A DNA stretch of 64,000 nt from Variovorax sp. OV329 (lineage in GTDB: Bacteria; Pseudomonadota; Gammaproteobacteria; Burkholderiales; Burkholderiaceae_C), in assembly GCF_900114785.1 (NCBI RefSeq), contig NZ_FOUG01000013.1, positions 106,287 through 170,286 on the forward strand, given 5' to 3'. Below are positions 1-8,524 of the stretch, piece after piece. The translations under genes were made by a program, and so were the position numbers. The first letter of the stretch is position 1; each line of letters starts with the position of its first letter. The notes under the pieces are model-generated. The model saw only the letters and a list, made by a program, of their open reading frames with translations, was not told the DNA's origin and did no database searches.

Positions 1-117
1 GCCCCGGCGGCTGGCTAACAACGCCTAACACCGGCCATCGCCGGCGATGCCCATCTCGGTGCCCGCCGCGCTCCAATGCGATGCGGCCCGGCGATCCCCG
101 CCGGCCTGGAGATACCC

Positions 118-831
118 ATGCATGACAAGCTCCCCTTGACCCCTGGCCCGTCCCGTTGGACCGCGCCCTTCTTTCCGGCCCCGGCCTCCAGCGTGCCGCA
201 CGAGCCCGGCCATTCGACGCTGGTCTTCGTGGTCGACGGCGACGCGGCAAGCCGCGACGCGCTGGCCACGCTGGTCGATGGCAGCGGACGCCGCACCGAG
301 TGCTTCCCGAGCGCGCAGGAATTCCTGGGCCGCGCACCGCACGCCGGCCCGAGCTGCCTGGTGCTGGATGTGAACCTGCCCCATGCCCAAGGCATCGAGT
401 TGCAGCGGCGCATCGTGGCCGAGCGCAGCGGAATGCCGGTCATTGCCACGACGGGCAAGGCGGATGTACCGGTGGCCGTGCAGGCGATGAAGGCGGGTGC
501 GATGGACTTCCTCGCCAAGCCGATCTGCGCATCGAGCCTGCTGCGCGCTGTCGACGAGGCGCTGGCGCGCAGCCGCGCGGCCATTGCGCAGGCGGTCGAC
601 ATGCAAGACCTGCGCGTGCGCTACGACGCGCTGACGGCCCGCGAGCAGGAGGTGATGTCGCTGGTGGTGCGCGGCCTGCTGAACAAGCAGGTGGGCGCCG
701 AGCTGGGCATCTGCGAGGTCACGGTGAAGGCGCACCGCGGCAATGCCATGCGCAAGATGGGAGCCCGTACCCTGCCGGACCTGGTCAACATGGCCGCCAG
801 GCTGGGCGAGGCGGTGCAGTTGGCCGCCTGA
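118..831 (+). CDS. FixJ/NarL-type response regulator (REC + LuxR HTH)
   Basis: Two-component response regulator of 237 residues. A proline-rich tail of about 30 residues precedes the receiver domain (about 34-145). The likely phospho-acceptor is Asp84 in CLVLDVNLP, and the conserved lysine sits in FLAKP. A LuxR-type helix-turn-helix follows near the C-terminus (LTAREQEVMSLVVRG, then EVTVKAHR). The ATG at 118 is chosen because GGAGA lies just upstream; an in-frame ATG at 76 lacks such a site. The acidic pocket that normally reads D-D-D is V-D-G-D (residues 39-42), so one acid is replaced by glycine. No histidine kinase is adjacent, so its partner and target genes are unknown. Family assignment is secure; whether it is phosphorylated normally is open. 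Confidence 0.92.
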   Translation: MHDKLPLTPGPSRWTAPFFPAPASSVPHEPGHSTLVFVVDGDAASRDALATLVDGSGRRTECFPSAQEFLGRAPHAGPSCLVLDVNLPHAQGIELQRRIVAERSGMPVIATTGKADVPVAVQAMKAGAMDFLAKPICASSLLRAVDEALARSRAAIAQAVDMQDLRVRYDALTAREQEVMSLVVRGLLNKQVGAELGICEVTVKAHRGNAMRKMGARTLPDLVNMAARLGEAVQLAA

Positions 832-838
832 ACTGCGA

Positions 839-861
839 GCGGCCGCGTCATGCGCGGCCGC
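839..861. terminator. GC-rich hairpin between convergent genes
   Basis: A perfect 9-bp inverted repeat (GCGGCCGCG, loop TCATG, CGCGGCCGC) begins 7 bases after the stop of the response regulator. It has no T-run on either side, so intrinsic termination is only a guess. Confidence 0.35.
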
Positions 862-927
862 GGGATGGCCTGTCCGGCACTTGGCCCGACGGGCGGGCGC
901 CCGGCCATCGCTGGCCGAGTGCCGACA

Positions 928-1317
928 TCACTCCACGCCGTCGGACACGCCCTGCGCTGCGGCGGTGATCGCCTGCGCGCGCACGGCCTGCCGGTCCACC
1001 GTGCTGTGCGCAAGCTGGACCACGCCATCGCCGGCGACGTCGCTGTAGGGGTTGCCTGCGCGGGCGGCCGCGTAGGCCTGTGCCCGCACCTGTGCGCGAT
1101 CGGCCTCGTGCGGCAGCGGGGTGGGCGCATTGGCGTTGGCGCCGTCGCTGTACGGATCGGGGCTGTGCGCGGCAACCACCGCTTCGGCCTGCACCTGGCT
1201 GCGCGGGGCCGACGATTGAAAGCGCAGCACACCCTGGTACTGCTCGGCATGGGCGCTGGCGGCAAGAAGGGCGGAGACCGCGGCGGTGGAAAGAAGGAGG
1301 CGTGCAAATGACTTCAT
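928..1317 (-). CDS. DUF4148 domain-containing exported protein
   Basis: Small secreted protein of 129 residues. An N-terminal signal peptide (MKSFARLLLSTAAVSALLAA, probable cleavage after AHA) is followed by three imperfect repeats of about 25-35 residues: SQVQAEAVVAA, AQVRAQAYAAA and QAVRAQAITAA, the first two ending in NPYSD- or DPYSD-like segments. This repeat pattern is the signature of DUF4148, a family seen mostly in Burkholderiales and with no established function. It is transcribed alone, convergent with the response regulator. The periplasmic location is inferred from the signal peptide. Confidence 0.85.
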   Translation of the reverse strand: MKSFARLLLSTAAVSALLAASAHAEQYQGVLRFQSSAPRSQVQAEAVVAAHSPDPYSDGANANAPTPLPHEADRAQVRAQAYAAARAGNPYSDVAGDGVVQLAHSTVDRQAVRAQAITAAAQGVSDGVE

Positions 1318-1471
1318 GGATGTCTTTCAGTGGTGGAGGTGGGTGCGCCGCCTGCCCGGTCGTCGGGCCGGATCAGCCGGCGTGGTGAATTCTTGGATCG
1401 GCAAGGGCCGCCTTGCATGGAACGCGTATGGCTCTGTATCGCGGTGCACATGCAGCACAGTAAATTTCAAT

Positions 1472-2053
1472 TCAGGGTGCGCGGCGGGTGAAGACGTAGT
1501 CGCGGTCCTTGACCCGGGCCGCGTGGCAGGCGAAGCAGGTCTGGTGCTGCGCCAGGTCGGCCGGCCTGCCATCGATGAAGCGGCCGAAGCCCCAGCCGCC
1601 GGTGTCGGCGTAACGCTTCGAATCCTTCACCATGACCTGGACGGTGGTCGCCGGCCCCGGGATGGTCGCCGACTCGAACTCCGGCGACGGCACCTGCTTC
1701 CAGGCCAGCTTGACTAGCACCGTGCCATCGGGAAAGGGCAGCGTGCCCTTGCCATAGGCGCCGACCGCCTTGTCGTTGCCCAGCACGGCGCGCAGCTCGT
1801 CCAGCGGCGCTGCTTCCGTGGCGGGCGCGATGAGCTGCCACTGCCGGTAGGCCTTGGGAATGGTCACGCCGTAGATGGGCGAGGCCTCGGGTTTCGTGGC
1901 ATCCCCGGTGCTTCCCGAGGCGATGGAAATGACGGCGCCGCCCGCTGCCAGGGCGACGGCGCCCAGGTACAGCAGCACCGACTGCGCGGCCGGGCGTCGT
2001 GCACGCGGTGTGGACGTGGACGGGACGGAGTTCTCTCTGGGCGATGGCTTCAT
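1472..2053 (-). CDS. Cytochrome P460 family protein
   Basis: Membrane-anchored c-type haem protein of about 193 residues. An N-terminal hydrophobic segment (VLLYLGAVALAAGGAVISI) leads to a periplasmic domain. The C-terminal haem attachment motif CFACH follows a GGWGFGRFIDG segment typical of cytochrome P460 proteins. Characterised P460 enzymes oxidise hydroxylamine and carry an unusual lysine-haem cross-link; I cannot tell which lysine, if any, plays that part here. The start is uncertain. The ATG at 2053 gives a conventional short cytoplasmic tail, but an in-frame ATG at 2167 has a better ribosome site (GAAGG) and would add 38 proline-rich residues. No nitrification genes are nearby, so a detoxifying or electron-transfer role is possible. 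Confidence 0.8.
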   Translation of the reverse strand: MKPSPRENSVPSTSTPRARRPAAQSVLLYLGAVALAAGGAVISIASGSTGDATKPEASPIYGVTIPKAYRQWQLIAPATEAAPLDELRAVLGNDKAVGAYGKGTLPFPDGTVLVKLAWKQVPSPEFESATIPGPATTVQVMVKDSKRYADTGGWGFGRFIDGRPADLAQHQTCFACHAARVKDRDYVFTRRAP

Positions 2054-2381
2054 GAAAAGGGCCTCGAAGGGGTTGGGGGAAGTGCGTCGGCACGGGGGCG
2101 GCACCGGCGCGGGCCCTGAAGATTCTTCGGGCGCCGGCGCCGGCTCGCGCAGCTTGCGCATGTCCATGTATCTGCCTTCACGGGCCCACACACTTCGATT
2201 CGTTCCCGGCAAGCGCAGGCCAGCGCCGCGGGTATTGCTTCGTGTCGCATCGCGGCGCGTACACAGTGGAATACAGGCACCTGGTTCTGCGGTGAAGTGA
2301 CGCCTTTCAATGCGGCGTGCACCGATCCGTCGCATGGCGCGAGGGGCGGTCAGGCACGCCACTTCAACCCAGGACCCATCC

Positions 2382-3200
2382 ATGAAATTCACTTCCCGTC
2401 GTCTCCTTCGCGCCTTCGTCGCCGTCGGCGTGCTGACGCTGACCGGCGCATTCGCCACCCTTGGTGCATCCGCGCAGACGCCAGCTGCGAAGGACGCCGC
2501 CAGGCCGACCATCGTGCTGGTGCACGGCGCCTTCGCGGAGTCGTCGAGCTGGGACGGCGTCATCCGCAAGCTGCAGGCGCAGCATTTCCCGGTGATCGCT
2601 GCCGCCAACCCGCTGCGTGGCGTGAAATCCGATGCGGCGGAGATCGCCAGCCTGGTCGATTCCGTGAAGGGCCCGGTGGTGCTGGTCGGCCATTCCTACG
2701 GTGGCATGGTGATCGCCGAGGCGGCCAGGGACCGGCCGCAGGTCAAGGGCCTGGTCTTCGTCGCTGCCTTCGCGCCGGAGGCGGGTGAATCGGCCGGTGC
2801 GCTGGCCGGCAAGTTCCCGGGCAGCACGCTGGGCCCGGCCCTGGCGCCGCCGGTGGCGCTCGCGGGCGGCGGGCGCGATCTCTACATCCTGCAGGACAGG
2901 TTCCACGACCAGTTCGCCGCGGACGTCCCGGCGAAGGCGGCCCAACTGATGGCGGCCACGCAGCGTCCCATCGCGGAGGCGGCACTCGGCGAGGCGGCAT
3001 CGGCCGCCGCATGGAAGACCGTTCCCTCGTGGTTCGTCTATGGCGACGGCGACAGGAACATCCCGCCTGCCGCACAGGCCTTCATGGCGGCGCGTGCCAA
3101 GTCGGTGAAGACCGTGGTGGTCAAGGGCGCTTCGCATGTGGTGATGACCTCGCATCCCGACACCGTGGCCCGGCTCATCGCCGAGGCCGCGAATCACTGA
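2382..3200 (+). CDS. Secreted alpha/beta-fold hydrolase
   Basis: Alpha/beta hydrolase of 272 residues with an N-terminal signal peptide ending near AGASAQT-like sequence (GASAQTPAAK). The oxyanion region is VLVHGAFAESSSW (about 46-58). The nucleophile elbow is GHSYGG with Ser105. The acid and histidine lie in VYGDGDRNIP and GASHVVMTSHP. The compact size and HGAF start resemble the broad pyrethroid-hydrolase/esterase group of small serine hydrolases; the substrate cannot be read from sequence. The ATG at 2382 is chosen because it opens the signal peptide and follows AGGA. It is divergent from the P460 gene and convergent with the flavin reductase. Confidence 0.88.
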   Translation: MKFTSRRLLRAFVAVGVLTLTGAFATLGASAQTPAAKDAARPTIVLVHGAFAESSSWDGVIRKLQAQHFPVIAAANPLRGVKSDAAEIASLVDSVKGPVVLVGHSYGGMVIAEAARDRPQVKGLVFVAAFAPEAGESAGALAGKFPGSTLGPALAPPVALAGGGRDLYILQDRFHDQFAADVPAKAAQLMAATQRPIAEAALGEAASAAAWKTVPSWFVYGDGDRNIPPAAQAFMAARAKSVKTVVVKGASHVVMTSHPDTVARLIAEAANH

Positions 3201-3215
3201 GGCGCGTCGGCCCCG

Positions 3216-3944
3216 TCAGCGAGGCCAGGGAACGGCAGAGCCTGCCGTTGCGTTCGCCAGCGATGCCGGGGCGGCTTGCGGGCCGCTCGCCCAGGCGCGC
3301 GTCCGGCGCCATGCGCGGCGAAGCAGCGCAAGGGCCGCCATCGGACCATGCGTTTGCGACTCGGCCGCTGCGGGGCGCTCCCGCGCCGCCCTCAGCGCAT
3401 GGGCCCACCACGAAAGCTCGTCCAGCATGTCCTGCGCGGCCCGGGCCAGGTGCGGGTAGTCGTCGAAGCCCCGGTCCATCTGCCAGACGCTCATGACCTC
3501 GTGCAGGCTCAGGTGCACCTCGCGGCTCATCGGCGCCATGCGCAGCGCCGACGCCAGCGAGCGCAGGGCGTGCACGTTGGACATGCCCACCCGCCGGCCG
3601 TAGCCGACGAAGCCCACGGGCTTGTGGAGGAAGGCCGTTCTTTCCGCGCCGGCCTGTCGGGCGATGCGCAGCGCATCGTCCCCGGGGACCACCACGACGA
3701 AGCCATCGAGCCGATCGAGCGCGGCGCGCCAGGCCTGGGCGATGGCCACGCGCGGCGTGCCGGCTTCCCCGGGGAGCGAAGGCGCGTCGAAGAAGGGCAG
3801 GGGGTGGTGGCCGAGGTCCACGAGTTCGACCCGCAGGTCCTGCCGCTGGCTGGCGAGCTGATGGATCCAGTGCGCGGGCACCTCGGAGAGTCGGCCCTGG
3901 CGCGACGCGCCGAGGATGACGCCGATGAGTGGCTTGCTGCTCAT
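3216..3944 (-). CDS. NADPH-dependent FMN reductase family protein
   Basis: Flavodoxin-like protein of 242 residues. The N-terminus (LIGVILGASRQGRLSEVPAH) gives the family's first beta strand and the FMN phosphate loop, and a later GFVGYGRRVG segment matches the second flavin-binding loop. Members reduce FMN or quinones with NAD(P)H. The C-terminal 45 residues are alanine/arginine-rich and probably disordered. ATG 3944 begins directly at the domain; an in-frame start at 3986 would add only unstructured residues. It is divergent from the epoxide-hydrolase-like gene across a 289-bp region that contains a dyad, so the two may share a regulator. Confidence 0.82.
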   Translation of the reverse strand: MSSKPLIGVILGASRQGRLSEVPAHWIHQLASQRQDLRVELVDLGHHPLPFFDAPSLPGEAGTPRVAIAQAWRAALDRLDGFVVVVPGDDALRIARQAGAERTAFLHKPVGFVGYGRRVGMSNVHALRSLASALRMAPMSREVHLSLHEVMSVWQMDRGFDDYPHLARAAQDMLDELSWWAHALRAARERPAAAESQTHGPMAALALLRRAWRRTRAWASGPQAAPASLANATAGSAVPWPR

Positions 3945-4048
3945 GATGGGAGTGCAGAGAAGGGTTGTCGAAGCCCGCGATCTCACCCGAGGCAGGCGCG
4001 CTGCGCCATTGCACGATGGTCGCGACAGCGCCCGCTGCGAAATCTATT

Positions 4049-4062
4049 GTCGGCAAACCGAC
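4049..4062. promoter_or_regulatory. Candidate operator in divergent promoter region
   Basis: Inverted repeat GTCGG-CAAA-CCGAC in the 289-bp space between the divergent flavin reductase and epoxide-hydrolase-like genes. Spacing and symmetry suit a dimeric repressor such as TetR or MarR. No regulator gene is adjacent. A GGGG...CCCC pair lies a few bases downstream. Confidence 0.35.
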
Positions 4063-4233
4063 CGCAGATACACGGGGATACGCAGCCCCGTCCGGCACCC
4101 CCACCTGTCGCCCATATTCGCCTCCGCCAGCCGCCGGGCGGCCGGCACGGGCAGATGCATCACGAGCCTTCCTGGCGATGCGCTTTCCCATCCCTCCACC
4201 CTGAATCCACCACCACGCACAAGGAGCGTTCCG

Positions 4234-5286
4234 ATGTCCGACTCATTCAACCTGCCGCGCCGATCCTTCCTCGGAGGCGCGACCCTCGGCGTCGCGGCCG
4301 CCCAGCTGGTCGCCGCGGTGCCGGCCTTCGCACAGTCGGCGGGCTCGCCGAACGCGGCCGGCCGCGGCCGCGGCGGCAACGGCACCCAGCGCATGGAGCC
4401 GCTCAAGACCATCGACGCCGGCGTGCTCAAGGTGGCCTACTACGAAGCCGGCCCCGCCAGCGGCGAGCCGGTGATCCTGCTGCACGGCTGGCCCTACGAC
4501 ATCCACACCTACGCCGATGTCGCGCAGCTGCTGGCCGCGGCCGGCCGCCGCGTCATCGTCCCTTATCTGCGCGGCTATGGCGAGACGCGCTTCCTTTCCA
4601 GCGAGACGCCGCGCAACGGCCAGCAGGCGGCCATCGCCGTGGACATCATTGCGCTGATGGATGCGCTGAAGATCCGCAGCGCCACGGTCGGCGGTTGCGA
4701 CTGGGGCGCGCGCACCGCCTGCATCATGGCGGCGCTGTGGCCCGAGCGGGTGAAGGCGCTGGTGTCGGTCAGCGGCTACCTCATCGGCAGCCAGGCGGCT
4801 GGCAAGATCCCGCTGCCGCCGCAGGCCGAGCTGCAGTGGTGGTACCAGTTCTACTTTGCCACCGAGCGCGGCCGTGCCGGCTACGAGAAGAACCGCGAAG
4901 CCTTCGCGAAGCTGATCTGGCAGACCGCCTCGCCCAGGTGGGACTTCGACGCCGCCACCTTCGAGCGCAGCGCCCGCGCCTTCGAGAACCCCGACCACGT
5001 CGCCATCACGGTGCACAACTACCGCTGGCGCCTCGGCCTGGCCGATGGCGAGGCGAAGTACCAGGCACTCGAGGACAAGCTGGCACAGGCGCCCGTGATC
5101 ACCGTGCCCACCATCACGCTGGAAGGCGATGCCAACGGCGCGCCGCACCCGGAGCCCGCCGCCTACGCGAAGAAGTTCTCCGGCCGCTACGAGCACCGCA
5201 ACCTGCAGGGCGGCATCGGCCACAACCTGCCGCAGGAAGCGCCGCAAGCCTTCGCCGCCGCCATCCTCGACCTGGCGCAGCACTGA
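4234..5286 (+). CDS. Tat-exported epoxide-hydrolase-like alpha/beta hydrolase
   Basis: Alpha/beta hydrolase of 350 residues. The N-terminus has a twin-arginine signal (PRRSFLGGATLG) and a predicted cleavage after AFA, so the folded enzyme should be exported. Active-site features match the epoxide hydrolase/haloalkane dehalogenase branch: HGWP at 84-87, a nucleophile elbow GGCDWGARTA with Asp156 rather than Ser, and a late histidine in GIGHNLP. Such enzymes form an alkyl-enzyme ester and then hydrolyse it. AAGGAG precedes the ATG at 4234. The gene is followed after 19 bases by an aldehyde dehydrogenase, so the two are probably co-transcribed. The substrate is unknown. Confidence 0.88.
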   Translation: MSDSFNLPRRSFLGGATLGVAAAQLVAAVPAFAQSAGSPNAAGRGRGGNGTQRMEPLKTIDAGVLKVAYYEAGPASGEPVILLHGWPYDIHTYADVAQLLAAAGRRVIVPYLRGYGETRFLSSETPRNGQQAAIAVDIIALMDALKIRSATVGGCDWGARTACIMAALWPERVKALVSVSGYLIGSQAAGKIPLPPQAELQWWYQFYFATERGRAGYEKNREAFAKLIWQTASPRWDFDAATFERSARAFENPDHVAITVHNYRWRLGLADGEAKYQALEDKLAQAPVITVPTITLEGDANGAPHPEPAAYAKKFSGRYEHRNLQGGIGHNLPQEAPQAFAAAILDLAQH

Positions 5287-5305
5287 ACAGCGCGGGAGCC
5301 CTTCC

Positions 5306-6724
5306 ATGTGGAACATCCACCAGGCCTACATCGATGGCGCCTTCGTCGCGGTGCACGGCGACGAGGTCGTGGACATGATCGCGCCAACGACGGAGCAGCG
5401 CATCGGCCGCGTCACGCTGGGCAACCGCGAGGACGCGAAGCTGGCCATCGCCGCCGCCCGGCGTACGCAGCCGATGATGGCGGCCACGACCAAGGCGCAG
5501 CGCATCGACATGCTGCGCCGCCTGCAGGCGGCGGTGCTGGCGCGCACCGAAGAACTGCGCGACGTGACCATCGAGGAATACGGCGGCCCCTGGGCGCGTG
5601 CCCAGTGGGTCAGCCGCTATGCCTCGGAATGCTTCGCCAACGCGGCGCAGGTGCTGGAGGCCTACCCGCTGAGCCATCCGGTGGGGACGGCCACCGTGAC
5701 GATGCAGCCGGTGGGCGTCGCAGCGCTGGTCGCGCCCTGGAACAGCGCCGTGGGCACCGTCTGCTGCAAGCTGGCCTCGGCCCTCTCGGCCGGCTGCGCC
5801 ACGGTCGTCAAGCCCAGCGAGATGAGCCCTCTGCAGACGCAGGTGCTGGCGCAGGCGCTGCACGAGGCGGGCCTGCCGCCGGGCGTCTTCAACATCCTGC
5901 TGGGGCGGGGCGCCGACGTGGGCGACGAGATCAGCACCAGCCCGGACATCGCCAAGATTTCCTTCACCGGCTCGACGGCCACCGGCAAGACGATCGTGCG
6001 CGCGGCCGTGGAGACCATGAAGCGCGTCAGCCTGTCGCTTAGCGGCAAGTCCGCTTCCATCGTGCTGGACGATGCGGACCTCGATGCGGCCGTCTCGCAG
6101 GCCATTGCGGCCGCGTTCATGAACAACGGGCAGGCCTGCGTGGCCGGCACTCGCCTGCTGGTGCCGCGTTCGCGCGCAGGCGAGATCGTGGAGCGGGTGA
6201 AGGCGGGCGTGACGGCCCTGCGCGTGGGCGATCCGCGCGATCCGGACACGGCCGTCGGGCCGCTGGCCAGCCGCGCGCAGTTCGAGCGCGTGCGCGGCTT
6301 CATCCGCCGAGGCCTGGACGAAGGCGCGACGCTGGTCGCTGGCGGCGAGAGCCGGCCCCAGGGCCTGGAGCGCGGGTTCTTCGTGCAGCCCACCGTCTTC
6401 GCGGATGTGCGCAACGACATGGACATCGCGCGCCAGGAGATCTTCGGGCCGGTGCTCTCGGTGATCGCCTACGAGGACGAGGCACAGGCGATAGCAATCG
6501 CCAACGACTCGGTCTATGGCCTGCAGGCCTACGTGTTCTCCTCGCAGCCGGAGCGCGCGCAGCGCGTGGCGGCGCAGCTGGAGGCCGGCACGGTGCTGAT
6601 CAACCGCGTGCAGCCCGAACTGCTCGCGCCCTTCGGCGGCGTGAAGCAGTCCGGCATCGGCAGGGAGTTCGGCGTGGCCGGGCTCGAATCCTTCCTCGAG
6701 GCCAAGGCGGTCGCCGGGGCATAG
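5306..6724 (+). CDS. Aldehyde dehydrogenase family protein lacking the general-base Glu
   Basis: Member of the NAD(P)-dependent aldehyde dehydrogenase superfamily, 472 residues, which is normal length. Seen in order: APWNSAVGT (Asn of the oxyanion hole), VVKPSEMSPLQTQ (coenzyme binding), FTGSTATGK, catalytic Cys278 in NGQACVAGTRL, and IFGPVLSVI. The usual ELGGKS motif reads SLSGKSA: the glutamate that acts as general base (34 residues before the catalytic Cys in the family) is Ser244. Deacylation may therefore be slow, use another base, or yield an acyl-transfer product. ATG 5306 has GGGAG upstream. It probably forms an operon with the preceding hydrolase. Confidence 0.9.
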   Translation: MWNIHQAYIDGAFVAVHGDEVVDMIAPTTEQRIGRVTLGNREDAKLAIAAARRTQPMMAATTKAQRIDMLRRLQAAVLARTEELRDVTIEEYGGPWARAQWVSRYASECFANAAQVLEAYPLSHPVGTATVTMQPVGVAALVAPWNSAVGTVCCKLASALSAGCATVVKPSEMSPLQTQVLAQALHEAGLPPGVFNILLGRGADVGDEISTSPDIAKISFTGSTATGKTIVRAAVETMKRVSLSLSGKSASIVLDDADLDAAVSQAIAAAFMNNGQACVAGTRLLVPRSRAGEIVERVKAGVTALRVGDPRDPDTAVGPLASRAQFERVRGFIRRGLDEGATLVAGGESRPQGLERGFFVQPTVFADVRNDMDIARQEIFGPVLSVIAYEDEAQAIAIANDSVYGLQAYVFSSQPERAQRVAAQLEAGTVLINRVQPELLAPFGGVKQSGIGREFGVAGLESFLEAKAVAGA

Positions 6725-6807
6725 GCGCGCGGCGTGCGGTCACAATGCGGCGCCGCGACCCGCTCGGGTCGCGGCCGCCGCTCCGCATTCCGATCTCCCG
6801 CCTCCCC

Positions 6808-7665
6808 ATGTTCACTCTGACCCGCATGACGCTGCAGCGCGCCAGGACCGAGCGCCTGCCCCAGGTTGCCGGAAGCCTGGCATTCACGACCCTGTTGTCG
6901 ATCGTGCCGCTGCTGGCCGCCAGCTTCGCGTTGTTCACGCGCTTCCCGGTCTTCCGCAAGCTCAGGGAGTCCTTGCAGGAATTCCTGCTGAGCAAGCTGC
7001 TGCCGTCGGACATCGCGCAGACGGTGCTCAAGTACCTGAACCAGTTCGCCGGCAACGCCAAGGGCATGAGCTGGATCGGCTTCGGCTTCCTGCTGGTCAC
7101 CGCCGTCGCGATGCTGCTCACGGTGGAGAACGCGCTGAACCAGATGTGGCAGGTGAAGAAGAAGCGGCCTTTCTTCAAGCGGGTCGGCCTGTACCTGCTG
7201 GTGCTGGCCATCGCGCCGGCGGTGCTGGGGCTGAGCCTGTGGGCCAGTTCGTACCTCCTGGCCGCTTCGCTGGGGCTGATCGGCGCGCTGCCGCGCTCGC
7301 TGGCATTCGTGTTCGACCTCGCGCCGCTGCTGCTGGGCGTGGCCGCGATGTCCAGCCTGTTCTACTTCGTTCCCAATGCGCCGGTGCGCCTGGGCGATGC
7401 CATCGCCGGCGGCGTGCTGGCCAGCGTGGCCTTCGAGCTGGGCAAGCGCGGCTTCGCGATGTACCTGGTCAAGGTGCCGACCTACAGGACGCTGTACGGC
7501 GCCTTCGCGGTGCTGCCGATGTTCCTGCTGTGGGTGTACTTTTCCTGGCTGGTCACGCTGCTCGCGGCCCTGATGACCGCCAACCTGGCGCTCGGCCGGC
7601 GGCGCGCGCCGGCATCGCGCGGCGGGCGCAGCGGTGGCGCTGCCGCCAGCCTGCGCCTCAAGTAG
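6808..7665 (+). CDS. YihY/BrkB family inner-membrane protein
   Basis: Polytopic inner-membrane protein of 285 residues with about six hydrophobic helices. It carries the family hallmarks: an early GSLAFTTLLSIVPLLAAS segment, ENALNQMW, and a later YRTLYGAFAVLPMFLLWVY. The family was once annotated as ribonuclease BN, which is incorrect; its function remains uncertain. The tail is arginine/glycine-rich. The ATG at 6808 is chosen because the preceding 21 in-frame codons are proline/arginine-rich and unlike homologues. It stands between the aldehyde dehydrogenase and an HTH protein with no obvious functional link. Confidence 0.88.
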   Translation: MFTLTRMTLQRARTERLPQVAGSLAFTTLLSIVPLLAASFALFTRFPVFRKLRESLQEFLLSKLLPSDIAQTVLKYLNQFAGNAKGMSWIGFGFLLVTAVAMLLTVENALNQMWQVKKKRPFFKRVGLYLLVLAIAPAVLGLSLWASSYLLAASLGLIGALPRSLAFVFDLAPLLLGVAAMSSLFYFVPNAPVRLGDAIAGGVLASVAFELGKRGFAMYLVKVPTYRTLYGAFAVLPMFLLWVYFSWLVTLLAALMTANLALGRRRAPASRGGRSGGAAASLRLK

Positions 7666-7667
7666 CC

Positions 7668-7684
7668 GGGTGCGCCGCGCACCC
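7668..7684. terminator. Short GC hairpin after yihY-like gene
   Basis: Inverted repeat GGGTGCG-CCG-CGCACCC starts 3 bases past the stop codon. There is no T-run, so intrinsic termination is not assured. Confidence 0.3.
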
Positions 7685-7722
7685 CCGCCATAATGCGCAG
7701 CGATCCGTCCCAGCCAGCCAGA

Positions 7723-8367
7723 ATGAGTGCCGCAGATTTCCTCCTTGCCCCCGAAGTCCAGAAACTGTTGAAGGTCGTTCTTGCGGAGCCCGCGAAGACT
7801 TTTTCGGCAAGCGAACTTGCCAAACGCACCCGGCTGGAAGCGCAGGACGTGGAGCGCACGCAGGAACACCTGCTCAAGAGCGGCATCCTCGCGCGGCACA
7901 AGCCCACGGGCGACGACCAGGCAGGAACGGTCGGCGCGAACACCGCCTTCATCTTCTACGCCGAGTTGCGGGCCATCGCGCTCAAGTCCTTCGCGGCCGC
8001 AGAGCCCATCCGCGCGATGCTGCGTTCGAAGTTCAAGGACTCGGTGCTGCGCGCCTTCCTGCTCGGGGAGGACGAGGAGGCCACGATCGAACTGCTGGTG
8101 GTGCACGGCCAGCAGGTGCCCGACGAGGCGCAGATGTCGACGGCCTGCCGCAAGCTCTCCGCCACCATCGGCCGGCACCTGAAGGTGCACGTCATCTCCA
8201 GCAGGAAGCACGAGGCACTCACGGCACGCGACGACCTGGGCGCCAGGCTGGCCGCGGGCCCTGCCATCGAGATCATTGCGCTGGGGGACACCAAGGCCCA
8301 GCCGGCCGTCGAGCGGGGCGGGCTCCTCCAGAGTGCCAGGCAAAAGCTGGCGGCGCTGGCCCGGTAG
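7723..8367 (+). CDS. Winged-helix protein with C-terminal nucleotidyltransferase-like region
   Basis: Cytoplasmic protein of 214 residues. Residues about 8-65 look like a winged helix-turn-helix (FSASELAKRTRLEAQDVERT followed by a GILARHK wing). The central part (DSVLRAFLLGEDEEATIELLVV) resembles a minimal nucleotidyltransferase fold, but the usual GSxAR...D motif is degenerate, so catalysis is doubtful. This architecture is common in uncharacterised HTH regulators. The start is not certain: an in-frame ATG at 7693 would add 10 residues, and neither start has a strong ribosome site. Confidence 0.6.
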   Translation: MSAADFLLAPEVQKLLKVVLAEPAKTFSASELAKRTRLEAQDVERTQEHLLKSGILARHKPTGDDQAGTVGANTAFIFYAELRAIALKSFAAAEPIRAMLRSKFKDSVLRAFLLGEDEEATIELLVVHGQQVPDEAQMSTACRKLSATIGRHLKVHVISSRKHEALTARDDLGARLAAGPAIEIIALGDTKAQPAVERGGLLQSARQKLAALAR

Positions 8368-8472
8368 TCTTGATCGTTGATGCCCGCGCCGACCGCGGCC
8401 ACCGGGCAGTCGTGCGGCACGAGGAGTCCGTCTCGATTTCGTACCGGCATCGATACGAAGTTAAGCTTTAAG

Positions 8473-8490
8473 GTTACATTTTGTAGTAAC
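8473..8490. promoter_or_regulatory. AT-rich island with GTTAC/GTAAC dyad
   Basis: Inverted repeat GTTAC-N8-GTAAC in an unusually AT-rich stretch of roughly 50 bases (about 8455-8510) upstream of the FHA gene. It is a likely promoter and possible operator. No consensus -35/-10 pair is convincing. Confidence 0.35.
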
Positions 8491-8524
8491 ATTAAGTCTT
8501 ACTTCCTCATTCTGCCCTGAACAA

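Noticed and set aside
7723..8367. An active MNT-type antitoxin nucleotidyltransferase with HEPN partner
   Set aside because: The GSxAR nucleotide-binding motif is degenerate and no HEPN gene is adjacent.
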